Shown here piece after piece: positions 39,001 to 54,000 of a DNA stretch of 64,000 nt. Each line of letters begins with the position of its first letter. Position 1 is the first letter of the stretch. This DNA comes from Leptasterias polaris (lineage: Eukaryota > Echinodermata > Asteroidea > Forcipulatida > Asteriidae). The notes under the pieces are model-generated. The model was not told where the DNA came from, did no database searches, and saw nothing but the letters and a program-made list of their open reading frames with translations. The translations under genes and the position numbers were made by a program. The DNA is taken from NCBI GenBank assembly GCA_037783415.1, contig JAZGTN010000025.1, forward strand, positions 4,588,001 through 4,652,000, given 5' to 3'.

Positions 39001-42000
39001 TTTTATAAAATAAAATATAAAACAAGTAAAACATGTGTATTAGTATTTAAGTGCTCTCGCTCACCTCCCCGTTTGAATCATCGGTCACTACTTGCTTGAA
39101 ATCTGTGTCGTCTACTTTCTTAACAAACACTGTGAACGTGATCTTGACTGACTGAGGTGCAGTTGAACCAGCCTTTGGTGTGGTCTTTCCTTCTGATTGC
39201 CCGGCAGTGACACTTGATGTGGTTTTCTTCAAAGTAATAATAACTCCACGAAGATTGATACTGTTTGTGAACTCTCGCTCTAAGACTGCACTTCTGCCAA
39301 CAGCCTGCTCAATTGGTAACTTGGAAAATGTTAGCAAGTGTGTGTCATTGGCATTGACGAGATCTCCTCTTGTCTTGTCTTTTGACTCTACACCATTTTC
39401 GCTATCCATATTTTGAAGACAGTACCCTGAAAAGACAGAAATGTGTGATAAATACACCAGACGGATTGATCAGAGGAAAGGTTGTTGCTATAGTCGATTT
39501 TACTTCTCGTAACCTAAATAATGTAAGTCTTACCTTTTGTGGTTGAAAGCTGAGATGTTGTTGAGGTTGTTGTTTGTTCTGTGCTTGTCTGAGTTGGTGT
39601 TGTAACTGCCATGGTGCTTGTGGATTCTTCGGTTGTGGTCGTTGGTGTTGTCACCGAGACTGTTGTAGTTGCTAACTGAGTTGTGGTAAATTCTACGACC
39701 AAAATAAGGACAAAATTGGTATCAGAATACTTTTTAATACTTGGAAAATAAAAGGGTCTGAAGACAATTCCTGTCAAAGCGTTGCGTATAGGTATCGAGC
39801 ATTTGTTTTATAAATGAATGTCTCAGGTTCGAGAGACTGAAATACTGTTTTCCTGCTACTACCAGCTTACCTTCTGCACAGCCCAAAACATGTAGTTCTA
39901 AAGTAGCAGAATCAACACCGGTGACCTGTAGGACAGACACACGGAATGCCAAAACCCCTTTAAGGGTTCCATCTGCACTCTTCAGGAGCATCTGCGATGG
40001 TTGCTTACTGACTGGTGTGAATGTGATCACCTGAGAGGAAAGAATAGTTAAACAAATTCAGAAAGTCCTCCTAACCCTTTGTGCACACATTTTTTAACAA
40101 ACTGTTAGAAACTTGACTCTGATAATAAAGGTGTAAAAGTATTTCTAATTTCTCACCTGGGCTTCTTGCGTGCCTTCTAGCAACAGGGGCTTAAAGTCAA
40201 TGTCTGTTTCTTTCTTGGTGAAGAATTTAAGTGTCACAGACACAGGTTCCTCAGTTTCAGTCGTAGATGGTGATGATGAGATAAGCCGTATGCTGATTGC
40301 TCTGATAAAGGCAGTTCGTGTTAATTTTCCGTCAACACTGGGCAGATCATTGTCTCCTTCAACGAGAGGCAAGTAGTCCAACTTGATGTAAGTTGTGCCA
40401 TTTTCTACTTGTATAGTAATTAGATCTGAGGTAGACTGTAAGCTTTCCTGAAGGCCTGCTTCACCATCCATATTCTCAAAACAGTAACCTGCAGATAAAT
40501 ACGTTATTAATGGTATCAAATTTGTCACGTATGTCGGTGCAAAAACCTAAAGTTTTAAGGCTAGTCTGATTATCAGTTAACCTAAATTACCTGGAGTTGT
40601 TGGTAGCTGAGGAGCTGTGGTGCTAACGGTTGTGCTAGTTGTGGTTTGTGTAGTCGTCGAGACTTCTAAAATGGCAAAAAATATTTTAGGTTAATTAAAT
40701 CCATCTGAGGTGATGATCAAGGTTAACCAACTTTTATTGAGTGATCTGAAATCATGAAACACAGAAGCACCCAAAAAATTAACTGTTTGCTGAAACCGAG
40801 TTTTAATGAGCGAAAAAAAAACGTTCATTCGTTGGGAAAAGGAAAAGATTACCTTCAGCACATCCCAAGACGGTTAACTCAATAGTTGCTCCACTCACAC
40901 CTAGGACATCAATGAAGTTGACCTGGAGTTCCTTTATACCTTGTAGTAATGGTTCGTCGATGGAAAATATCTTCACTTCTGATTGAATGGCCTCAATAGA
41001 AAGGGTAAACTGTGAACAGGACAATGAAGGTATTTGCTTTACTACAAAATACTAATCAATGACCGCATTTTATAAAATAAAATATAAAACAAGTAAAACA
41101 TGTGTATTAGTATTTAAGTGCTCTCGCTCACCTCCCCGTTTGAATCATCGGTCACTACTTGCTTGAAATCTGTGTCGTCTACTTTCTTAACAAACACTGT
41201 GAACGTGATCTTGACTGACTGAGGTGCAGTTGAACCAGCCTTTGGTGTGGTCTTTCCTTCTGATTGCCCGGCAGTGACACTTGATGTGGTTTTCTTCAAA
41301 GTAATAATAACTCCACGAAGATTGATACTGTTTGTGAACTCTCGCTCTAAGACTGCACTTCTGCCAACAGCCTGCTCAATTGGTAACTTGGAAAATGTTA
41401 GCAAGTGTGTGTCATTGGCATTGACGAGATCTCCTCTTGTCTTGTCTTTTGACTCTACACCATTTTCGCTATCCATATTTTGAAGACAGTACCCTGAAAA
41501 GACAGAAATGTGTGATAAATACACCAGACGGATTGATCAGAGGAAAGGTTGTTGCTATAGTCGATTTTACTTCTCGTAACCTAAATAATGTAAGTCTTAC
41601 CTTTTGTGCTTGAAAGCTGAGATGTTGTTGAGGTTGTTGTTTGTTCTGTGCTTGTCTGAGTTGGTGTTGTAACTGCCATGGTGCTTGTGGATTCTTCGGT
41701 TGTGGTCGTTGGTGTTGTCACCGAGACTGTTGTAGTTGCTAACTGAGTTGTGGTAAATTCTACGACCAAAATAAGGACAAAATTGGTATCAGAATACTTT
41801 TTAATACTTGGAAAATAAAAGGGTCTGAAGACAATTCCTGTCAAAGCGTTGCGTATAGGTATCGAGCATTTGTTTTATAAATGAATGTCTCAGGTTCGAG
41901 AGACTGAAATACTGTTTTCCTGCTACTACCAGCTTACCTTCTGCACAGCCCAAAACATGTAGTTCTAAAGTAGCAGAATCAACACCGGTGACCTGTAGGA

Positions 42001-45000
42001 CAGACACACGGAATGTCAAAACCCCTTTAAGGGTTCCATCTGCACTCTTCAGGAGCATCTGCGATGGTTGTTTACTGACTGGTGTGAATGTGATCACCTG
42101 AGAGGAAAGAATAGTTAAACAAATTCAGAAAGTCCTCCTAACCCTTTGTGCACACATTTTTTAACAAACTGTTAGAAACTTGACTCTGATAATAAAGGTG
42201 TAAAAGTATTTCTAATTTCTCACCTGGGCTTCTTGCGTGCCTTCTAGCAACAGGGGCTTAAAGTCAATGTCTGTTTCTTTCTTGGTGAAGAATTTAAGTG
42301 TCACAGACACAGGTTCCTCAGTTTCAGTCGTAGATGGTGATGATGAGATAAGCCGTATGCTGATTGCTCTGATAAAGGCAGTTCGTGTTAATTTTCCGTC
42401 AACACTGGGCAGATCATTGTCTCCTTCAACGAGAGGCAAGTAGTCCAACTTGATGTAAGTTGTGCCATTTTCTACTTGTACAGTAATTAGATCTGAGGTA
42501 GACTGTAAGCTTTCCTGAAGGCCTGCTTCACCATCCATATTCTCAAAACAGTAACCTGCAGATAAATACGTTATTAATGGTATCAAATTTGTCACGTATG
42601 TCGGTGCAAAAACCTAAAGTTTTAAGGCTAGTCTGATTATCAGTTAACCTAAATTACCTGGAGTTGTTGGTAGCTGAGGAGCTGTGGTGCTAACGGTTGT
42701 GCTAGTTGTGGTTTGTGTAGTCGTCGAGACTTCTAAAATGGCAAAAAATATTTTAGGTTAATTAAATCCATCTGAGGTGATGATCAAGGTTAACCAACTT
42801 TTATTGAGTGATCTGAAATCATGAAACACAGAAGCACCAAAAAAATTAACTGTTTGCTGAAACCGAGTTTTAATGAGCGAAAAAACACGTTCATTCGTTG
42901 GGAAAAGGAAAAGATTACCTTCAGCACATCCCAAGACGGTTAACTCAATAGTTGCTCCACTCACACCTAGGACATCAATGAAGTTGACCTGGAGTTCCTT
43001 TATACCTTGTAGTAATGGTTCGTCGATGGAAAATATCTTCACTTCTGATTGAATGGCCTCAATAGAAAGGGTAAACTGTGAACAGGACAATGAAGGTATT
43101 TGCTTTACTACAAAATACTAATCAATGACCGCATTTTATAAAATAAAATATAAAACAAGTAAAACATGTGTATTAGTATTTAAGTGCTCTCGCTCACCTC
43201 CCCGTTTGAATCATCGGTCACTACTTGCTTGAAATCTGTGTCGTCTACTTTCTTAACAAACACTGTGAACGTGATCTTGACTGACTGAGGTGCAGTTGAA
43301 CCAGCCTTTGGTGTGGTCTTTCCTTCTGATTGCCCGGCAGTGACACTTGATGTGGTTTTCTTCAAAGTAATAATAACTCCACGAAGATTGATACTGTTTG
43401 TGAACTCTCGCTCTAAGACTGCACTTCTGCCAACAGCCTGCTCAATTGGTAACTTGGAAAATGTTAGCAAGTGTGTGTCATTGGCATTGACGAGATCTCC
43501 TCTTGTCTTGTCTTTTGACTCTACACCATTTTCGCTATCCATATTTTGAAGACAGTACCCTGAAAAGACAGAAATGTGTGATAAATACACCAGACGGATT
43601 GATCAGAGGAAAGGTTGTTGCTATAGTCGATTTTACTTCTCGTAACCTAAATAATGTAAGTCTTACCTTTTGTGGTTGAAAGCTGAGATGTTGTTGAGGT
43701 TGTTGTTTGTTCTGTGCTTGTCTGAGTTGGTGTTGTAACTGCCATGGTGCTTGTGGATTCTTCGGTTGTGGTCGTTGGTGTTGTCACCGAGACTGTTGTA
43801 GTTGCTAACTGAGTTGTGGTAAATTCTACGACCAAAATAAGGACAAAATTGGTATCAGAATACTTTTTAATACTTGGAAAATAAAAGGGTCTGAAGACAA
43901 TTCCTGTCAAAGCGTTGCGTATAGGTATCGAGCATTTGTTTTATAAATGAATGTCTCAGGTTCGAGAGACTGAAATACTGTTTTCCTGCTACTACCAGCT
44001 TACCTTCTGCACAGCCCAAAACATGTAGTTCTAAAGTAGCAGAATCAACACCGGTGACCTGTAGGACAGACACACGGAATGCCAAAACCCCTTTAAGGGT
44101 TCCATCTGCACTCTTCAGGAGCATCTGCGATGGTTGCTTACTGACTGGTGTGAATGTGATCACCTGAGAGGAAAGAATAGTTAAACAAATTCAGAAAGTC
44201 CTCCTAACCCTTTGTGCACACATTTTTTAACAAACTGTTAGAAACTTGACTCTGATAATAAAGGTGTAAAAGTATTTCTAATTTCTCACCTGGGCTTCTT
44301 GCGTGCCTTCTAGCAACAGGGGCTTAAAGTCAATGTCTGTTTCTTTCTTGGTGAAGAATTTAAGTGTCACAGACACAGGTTCCTCAGTTTCAGTCGTAGA
44401 TGGTGATGATGAGATAAGCCGTATGCTGATTGCTCTGATAAAGGCAGTTCGTGTTAATTTTCCGTCAACACTGGGCAGATCATTGTCTCCTTCAACGAGA
44501 GGCAAGCTGTCCAACGTGATGTAAGTTGTGCCATTTTCTACTTGTATAGTAATTAGATCTGAGGTAGACATTAAGCTTTCCTGAAGGCCTGCTTCACCAT
44601 CCATATTCTCCAAACAGTAACCTGCAGATAAATACGTTATTAATGGTATCAAATTTGTCACGTATGTCGGTGCAAAAACCTAAAGATTTAAGGCTAGTCT
44701 GATTATCAGTTAACCTAAATTACCTGGAGTTGTTGGTAGCTGAGGAGCTATGGTGCTAACAGTTGTGCTTGTTGTTGTGGTTTTTCTTGCTATTAATTTT
44801 GAATAAACGAAAAAGACAATTGAGAACAATTCATTAAGTGCATATTCAATAAGCAGAATGTGACATCTTCTGAAATTAAACTAACTTGGTTGACTTTATT
44901 GAAGCCAAAATACGTATTAAAACATTTGTAACAATGAAATGATCCACCATGCATTACAAAAAACAATAACATTTTAATTGGTGCATGGATTTACTTACTA

Positions 45001-48000
45001 GTAGGCCTACGTGGGCTTCTGGTCGTAGTAGGAACCTGATAAGTTTCTCCAGTTAGCAGACCTAAAGGGTTAATCAATTTTTTTTAAACATTCAAACAAA
45101 AGAAATTGAATTTGTATTCGTTTTCGTTCGTTTTTCTTAATATATTAACTTGCTCTTGTTGTCAAGACTCTTTTTTAAATAAATAAGATTTTTCTACCTT
45201 GAGTTGTAGGGGATTCAGTCATTTTGTATTCAGTTGTTGTGAACTCTGGAAAAGCAAAAAGTGACTGGTCAGTAATTAGTTGATCTTCGAACAATATTCT
45301 GTATTTTCTGTATATTATGTATAGTTTAAAGTGGTAGTACACAAAAATGCAATGATATCAAACACTGTTATGGAAATTAAAAATCCAAAAACCCTTCTGG
45401 ATAACAGAACAAGACGTTGTGTCACAAAGGACTTTAAGGCAAGTAATACCATTATGTGCTGATGTGCAATGCTAACAAATAATGTGCATTGATTGATCTG
45501 AACACAGGAATTTATGACAGAACCCATCTCCCCCCTAAAAAATACACCCCCCAAAAAACTCCACAAACAAACAAACAAACAAACAAACAAACAAACAAAC
45601 AAACAAATAACCAGAGCGTCTGCTCGATCTAATAATAATAATAATAGGCCTAGTGGCTTCTTATACAGCGCACATATATGTTGCTCATTGACACTCAAGG
45701 CGCTTCAAAAGTCACTATTTTCCTGCAAGGTATGTGGAGCTACGTTTTCAAGTATGAGACCTATTCCTTTACATAGCACCATGTAATGGCCGACAAGGTG
45801 CTGTTGCGCAATTTCCAGCCAATCACACCAGGAACACCGGGGCGAACCCCTTCTCTTTTCGATAAGTGCACTGGGTTCTTGTACATGCACTACACAACAC
45901 ATGGATCCAACGGCGTTACGTACAATCCGAAAGACAAAGCAATAATGGTTAAGTGTTTTGCTTAAAGGAAACAAGTGTCACGACTTGGACTCGAACCAAC
46001 ACTCTGCTGATCTGAAAAACACAGCTTGAGTCCGGTGCTCTTATCCGCTCTGCCACGACACGCCGATTCTTTTAATAAAAGAAGAACATTCTTTCCCTTC
46101 TACTAGGAATGTATTACCTTCAGCACATCCCAAGACGGTGAACTCAATAGTTGCTCCACTCACACCTAGGACATCAATGAAGTTGACCTGGAGTTCCTTT
46201 ATACCTTGTAGTAATGGTTCGTCGATGGAAAATATCTTCACTTCTGATTGAATGGCCTCAATAGAAAGGGTAAACTGTGAACAGGACAATGAAGGTATTT
46301 GCTTTACTACAAAATACTAATCAATGACCGCATTTTATAAAATAAAATATAAAACAAGTAAAACATGTGTATTAGTATTTAAGTGCTCTCGCTCACCTCC
46401 CCGTTTGAATCATCGGTCACTACTTGCTTGAAATCTGTGTCGTCTACTTTCTTAACAAACACTGTGAACGTGATCTTGACTGACTGAGGTGCAGTTGAAC
46501 CAGCCTTTGGTGTGGTCTTTCCTTCTGATTGCCCGGCAGTGACACTTGATGTGGTTTTCTTCAAAGTAATAATAACTCCACGAAGATTGATACTGTTTGT
46601 GAACTCTCGCTCTAAGACTGCACTTCTGCCAACAGCCTGCTCAATTGGTAACTTGGAAAATGTTAGCAAGTGTGTGTCATTGGCATTGACGAGATCTCCT
46701 CTTGTCTTGTCTTTTGACTCTACACCATTTTCGCTATCCATATTTTGAAGACAGTACCCTGAAAAGACAGAAATGTGTGATAAATACACCAGACGGATTG
46801 ATCAGAGGAAAGGTTGTTGCTATAGTCGATTTTACTTCTCGTAACCTAAATAATGTAAGTCTTACCTTTTGTGGTTGAAAGCTGAGATGTTGTTGAGGTT
46901 GTTGTTTGTTCTGTGCTTGTCTGAGTTGGTGTTGTAACTGCCATGGTGCTTGTGGATTCTTCGGTTGTGGTCGTTGGTGTTGTCACCGAGACTGTTGTAG
47001 TTGCTAACTGAGTTGTGGTAAATTCTACGACCAAAATAAGGACAAAATTGGTATCAGAATACTTTTTAATACTTGGAAAATAAAAGGGTCTGAAGACAAT
47101 TCCTGTCAAAGCGTTGCGTATAGGTATCGAGCATTTGTTTTATAAATGAATGTCTCAGGTTCGAGAGACTGAAATACTGTTTTCCTGCTACTACCAGCTT
47201 ACCTTCTGCACAGCCCAAAACATGTAGTTCTAAAGTAGCAGAATCAACACCGGTGACCTGTAGGACAGACACACGGAATGCCAAAACCCCTTTAAGGGTT
47301 CCATCTGCACTCTTCAGGAGCATCTGCGATGGTTGCTTACTGACTGGTGTGAATGTGATCACCTGAGAGGAAAGAATAGTTAAACAAATTCAGAAAGTCC
47401 TCCTCACCCTTTGTGCACACATTTTTTAACAAACTGTTAGAAACTTGACTCTGATAATAAAGGTGTAAAAGTATTTCTAATTTCTCACCTGGGCTTCTTG
47501 CGTGCCTTCTAGCAACAGGGGCTTAAAGTCAATGTCTGTTTCTTTCTTGGTGAAGAATTTAAGTGTCACAGACACAGGTTCCTCAGTTTCAGTCGTAGAT
47601 GGTGATGATGAGATAAGCCGTATGCTGATTGCTCTGATAAAGGCAGTTCGTGTTAATTTTCCGTCAACACTGGGCAGATCATTGTCTCCTTCAACGAGAG
47701 GCAAGTAGTCCAACTTGATGTAAGTTGTGCCATTTTCTACTTGTATAGTAATTAGATCTGAGGTAGACTGTAAGCTTTCCTGAAGGCCTGCTTCACCATC
47801 CATATTCTCAAAACAGTAACCTGCAGATAAATACGTTATTAATGGTATCAAATTTGTCACGTATGTCGGTGCAAAAACCTAAAGTTTTAAGGCTAGTCTG
47901 ATTATCAGTTAACCTAAATTACCTGGAGTTGTTGGTAGCTGAGGAGCTGTGGTGCTAACGGTTGTGCTAGTTGTGGTTTGTGTAGTCGTCGAGACTTCTA

Positions 48001-51000
48001 AAATGGCAAAAAATATTTTAGGTTAATTAAATCCATCTGAGGTGATGATCAAGGTTAACCAACTTTTATTGAGTGATCTGAATTCATGAAACACAGAAGC
48101 ACCAAAAAAATTAACTGTTTGCTGAAACCGAGTTTTAATGAGCGAAAAAAAAACGTTCATTGGTTGGGAAAAGGAAAAGATTACCTTCAGCACATCCCAA
48201 GACGGTTAACTCAATAGTTGCTCCACTCACACCTAGGACATCAATGAAGTTGACCTGGAGTTCCTTTATACCTTGTAGTAATGGTTCGTCGATGGAAAAT
48301 ATCTTCACTTCTGATTGAATGGCCTCAATAGAAAGGGTAAACTGTGAACAGGACAATGAAGGTATTTGCTTTACTACAAAATACTAATCAATGACCGCAT
48401 TTTATAAAATAAAATATAAAACAAGTAAAACATGTGTATTAGTATTTAAGTGCTCTCGCTCACCTCCCCGTTTGAATCATCGGTCACTACTTGCTTGAAA
48501 TCTGTGTCGTCTACTTTCTTAACAAACACTGTGAACGTGATCTTGACTGACTGAGGTGCAGTTGAACCAGCCTTTGGTGTGGTCTTTCCTTCTGATTGCC
48601 CGGCAGTGACACTTGATGTGGTTTTCTTCAAAGTAATAATAACTCCACGAAGATTGATACTGTTTGTGAACTCTCGCTCTAAGACTGCACTTCTGCCAAC
48701 AGCCTGCTCAATTGGTAACTTGGAAAATGTTAGCAAGTGTGTGTCATTGGCATTGACGAGATCTCCTCTTGTCTTGTCTTTTGACTCTACACCATTTTCG
48801 CTATCCATATTTTGAAGACAGTACCCTGAAAAGACAGAAATGTGTGATAAATACACCAGACGGATTGATCAGAGGAAAGGTTGTTGCTATAGTCGATTTT
48901 ACTTCTCGTAACCTAAATAATGTAAGTCTTACCTTTTGTGGTTGAAAGCTGAGATGTTGTTGAGGTTGTTGTTTGTTCTGTGCTTGTCTGAGTTGGTGTT
49001 GTAACTGCCATGGTGCTTGTGGATTCTTCGGTTGTGGTCGTTGGTGTTGTCACCGAGATTGTTGTAGTTGCTAACTGAGTTGTGGTAAATTCTACGACCA
49101 AAATAAGGACAAAATTGGTATCAGAATACTTTTTAATACTTGGAAAATAAAAGGGTCTGAAGACAATTCCTGTCAAAGCGTTGCGTATAGGTATCGAGCA
49201 TTTGTTTTATAAATGAATGTCTCAGGTTCGAGAGACTGAAATACTGTTTTCCTGCTACTACCAGCTTACCTTCTGCACAGCCCAAAACATGTAGTTCTAA
49301 AGTAGCAGAATCAACACCGGTGACCTGTAGGACAGACACACGGAATGCCAAAACCCCTTTAAGGGTTCCATCTGCACTCTTCAGGAGCATCTGCGATGGT
49401 TGCTTACTGACTGGTGTGAATGTGATCACCTGAGAGGAAAGAATAGTTAAACAAATTCAGAAAGTCCTCCTAACCCTTTGTGCACACATTTTTTAACAAA
49501 CTGTTAGAAACTTGACTCTGATAATAAAGGTGTAAAAGTATTTCTAATTTCTCACCTGGGCTTCTTGCGTGCCTTCTAGCAACAGGGGCTTAAAGTCAAT
49601 GTCTGTTTCTTTCTTGGTGAAGAATTTAAGTGTCACAGACACAGGTTCCTCAGTTTCAGTCGTAGATGGTGATGATGAGATAAGCCGTATGCTGATTGCT
49701 CTGATAAAGGCAGTTCGTGTTAATTTTCCGTCAACACTGGGCAGATCATTGTCTCCTTCAACGAGAGGCAAGTAGTCCAACTTGATGTAAGTTGTGCCAT
49801 TTTCTACTTGTATAGTAATTAGATCTGAGGTAGACTGTAAGCTTTCCTGAAGGCCTGCTTCACCATCCATATTCTCAAAACAGTAACCTGCAGATAAATA
49901 CGTTATTAATGGTATCAAATTTGTCACGTATGTCGGTGCAAAAAACCTAAAGTTTTAAGGCTAGTCTGATTATCAGTTAACCTAAATTACCTGGAGTTGT
50001 TGGTAGCTGAGGAGCTGTGGTGCTAACGGTTGTGCTAGTTGTGGTTTGTGTAGTCGTCGAGACTTCTAAAATGGCAAAAAATATTTTAGGTTAATTAAAT
50101 CCATCTGAGGTGATGATCAAGGTTAACCAACTTTTATTGAGTGATCTGAAATCATGAAACACAGAAGCACCCAAAAAATTAACTGTTTGCTGAAACCGAG
50201 TTTTAATGAGCGAAAAAAAAACGTTCATTCGTTGGGAAAAGGAAAAGATTACCTTCAGCACATCCCAAGACGGTTAACTCAATAGTTGCTCCACTCACAC
50301 CTAGGACATCAATGAAGTTGACCTGGAGTTCCTTTATACCTTGTAGTAATGGTTCGTCGATGGAAAATATCTTCACTTCTGATTGAATGGCCTCAATAGA
50401 AAGGGTAAACTGTGAACAGGACAATGAAGGTATTTGCTTTACTACAAAATACTAATCAATGACCGCATTTTATAAAATAAAATATAAAACAAGTAAAACA
50501 TGTGTATTAGTATTTAAGTGCTCTCGCTCACCTCCCCGTTTGAATCATCGGTCACTACTTGCTTGAAATCTGTGTCGTCTACTTTCTTAACAAACACTGT
50601 GAACGTGATCTTGACTGACTGAGGTGCAGTTGAACCAGCCTTTGGTGTGGTCTTTCCTTCTGATTGCCCGGCAGTGACACTTGATGTGGTTTTCTTCAAA
50701 GTAATAATAACTCCACGAAGATTGATACTGTTTGTGAACTCTCGCTCTAAGACTGCACTTCTGCCAACAGCCTGCTCAATTGGTAACTTGGAAAATGTTA
50801 GCAAGTGTGTGTCATTGGCATTGACGAGATCTCCTCTTGTCTTGTCTTTTGACTCTACACCATTTTCGCTATCCATATTTTGAAGACAGTACCCTGAAAA
50901 GACAGAAATGTGTGATAAATACACCAGACGGATTGATCAGAGGAAAGGTTGTTGCTGTAGTCGATTTTACTTCTCGTAACCTAAATAATGTAAGTCTTAC

Positions 51001-54000
51001 CTTTTGTGGTTGAAAGCTGAGATGTTGTTGAGGTTGTTGTTTGTTCTGTGCTTGTCTGAGTTGGTGTTGTAACTGCCATGGTGCTTGTGGATTCTTCGGT
51101 TGTGGTCGTTGGTGTTGTCACCGAGACTGTTGTAGTTGCTAACTGAGTTGTGGTAAATTCTACGACCAAAATAAGGACAAAATTGGTATCAGAATACTTT
51201 TTAATACTTGGAAAATAAAAGGGTCTGAAGACAATTCCTGTCAAAGCGTTGCGTATAGGTATCGAGCATTTGTTTTATAAATGAATGTCTCAGGTTCGAG
51301 AGACTGAAATACTGTTTTCCTGCTACTACCAGCTTACCTTCTGCACAGCCCAAAACATGTAGTTCTAAAGTAGCAGAATCAACACCGGTGACCTGTAGGA
51401 CAGACACACGGAATGCCAAAACCCCTTTAAGGGTTCCATCTGCACTCTTCAGGAGCATCTGCGATGGTTGCTTACTGACTGGTGTGAATGTGATCACCTG
51501 AGAGGAAAGAATAGTTAAACAAATTCAGAAAGTCCTCCTAACCCTTTGTGCACACATTTTTTAACAAACTGTTAGAAACTTGACTCTGATAATAAAGGTG
51601 TAAAAGTATTTCTAATTTCTCACCTGGGCTTCTTGCGTGCCTTCTAGCAACAGGGGCTTAAAGTCAATGTCTGTTTCTTTCTTGGTGAAGAATTTAAGTG
51701 TCACAGACACAGGTTCCTCAGTTTCAGTCGTAGATGGTGATGATGAGATAAGCCGTATGCTGATTGCTATGATAAAGGCAGTTCGTGTTAATTTTCCGTC
51801 AACACTGGGCAGATCATTGTCTCCTTCAACGAGAGGCAAGTAGTCCAACTTGATGTAAGTTGTGCCATTTTCTACTTGTATAGTAATTAGATCTGAGGTA
51901 GACTGTAAGCTTTCCTGAAGGCCTGCTTCACCATCCATATTCTCAAAACAGTAACCTGCAGATAAATACGTTATTAATGGTATCAAATTTGTCACGTATG
52001 TCGGTGCAAAAAACCTAAAGTTTTAAGGCTAGTCTGATTATCAGTTAACCTAAATTACCTGGAGTTGTTGGTAGCTGAGGAGCTGTGGTGCTAACGGTTG
52101 TGCTAGTTGTGGTTTGTGTAGTCGTCGAGACTTCTAAAATGGCAAAAAATATTTTAGGTTAATTAAATCCATCTGAGGTGATGATCAAGGTTAACCAACT
52201 TTTATTGAGTGATCTGAAATCATGAAACACAGAAGCACCCAAAAAATTAACTGTTTGCTGAAACCGAGTTTTAATGAGCGAAAAAAAACCGTTCATTCGT
52301 TGGGAAAAGGAAAAGATTACCTTCAGCACATCCCAAGACGGTGAACTCAATAGTTGCTCCACTCACACCTAGGACATCAATGAAGTTGACCTGGAGTTCC
52401 TTTATACCTTGTAGTAATGGTTCGTCGATGGAAAATATCTTCACTTCTGATTGAATGGCCTCAATAGAAAGGGTAAACTGTGAACAGGACAATGAAGGTA
52501 TTTGCTTTACTACAAAATACTAATCAATGACCGCATTTTATAAAATAAAATATAAAACAAGTAAAACATGTGTATTAGTATTTAAGTGCTCTCGCTCACC
52601 TCCCCGTTTGAATCATCGGTCACTACTTGCTTGAAATCTGTGTCGTCTACTTTCTTAACAAACACTGTGAACGTGATCTTGACTGACTGAGGTGCAGTTG
52701 AACCAGCCTTTGGTGTGGTCTTTCCTTCTGATTGCCCGGCAGTGACACTTGATGTGGTTTTCTTCAAAGTAATAATAACTCCACGAAGATTGATACTGTT
52801 TGTGAACTCTCGCTCTAAGACTGCACTTCTGCCAACAGCCTGCTCAATTGGTAACTTGGAAAATGTTAGCAAGTGTGTGTCATTGGCATTGACGAGATCT
52901 CCTCTTGTCTTGTCTTTTGACTCTACACCATTTTCGCTATCCATATTTTGAAGACAGTACCCTGAAAAGACAGAAATGTGTGATAAATACACCAGACGGA
53001 TTGATCAGAGGAAAGGTTGTTGCTGTAGTCGATTTTACTTCTCGTAACCTAAATAATGTAAGTCTTACCTTTTGTGGTTGAAAGCTGAGATGTTGTTGAG
53101 GTTGTTGTTTGTTCTGTGCTTGTCTGAGTTGGTGTTGTAACTGCCATGGTGCTTGTGGATTCTTCGGTTGTGGTCGTTGGTGTTGTCACCGAGACTGTTG
53201 TAGTTGCTAACTGAGTTGTGGTAAATTCTACGACCAAAATAAGGACAAAATTGGTATCAGAATACTGTTTAATACTTGGAAAATAAAAGGGTCTGAAGAC
53301 AATTCCTGTCAAAGCGTTGCGTATAGGTATCGAGCATTTGTTTTATAAATGAATGTCTCAGGTTCGAGAGACTGAAATACTGTTTTCCTGCTACTACCAG
53401 CTTACCTTCTGCACAGCCCAAAACATGTAGTTCTAAAGTAGCAGAATCAACACCGGTGACCTGTAGGACAGACACACGGAATGCCAAAACCCCTTTAAGG
53501 GTTCCATCTGCACTCTTCAGGAGCATCTGCGATGGTTGCTTACTGACTGGTGTGAATGTGATCACCTGAGAGGAAAGAATAGTTAAACAAATTCAGAAAG
53601 TCCTCCTAACCCTTTGTGCACACATTTTTTAACAAACTGTTAGAAACTTGACTCTGATAATAAAGGTGTAAAAGTATTTCTAATTTCTCACCTGGGCTTC
53701 TTGCGTGCCTTCTAGCAACAGGGGCTTAAAGTCAATGTCTGTTTCTTTCTTGGTGAAGAATTTAAGTGTCACAGACACAGGTTCCTCAGTTTCAGTCGTA
53801 GATGGTGATGATGAGATAAGCCGTATGCTGATTGCTCTGATAAAGGCAGTTCGTGTTAATTTTCCGTCAACACTGGGCAGATCATTGTCTCCTTCAACGA
53901 GAGGCAAGTAGTCCAACTTGATGTAAGTTGTGCCATTTTCTACTTGTATAGTAATTAGATCTGAGGTAGACTGTAAGCTTTCCTGAAGGCCTGCTTCACC

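Larger units (their letters stand above)
37396..44723. repeat. Higher-order repeat block 3 (three units, 7,328 bp)
   Basis: Contains U18-U20 only. It starts like blocks 1 and 2 but is two units shorter and closes with the mosaic D1N of U20, as expected from unequal exchange. Confidence 0.8.
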
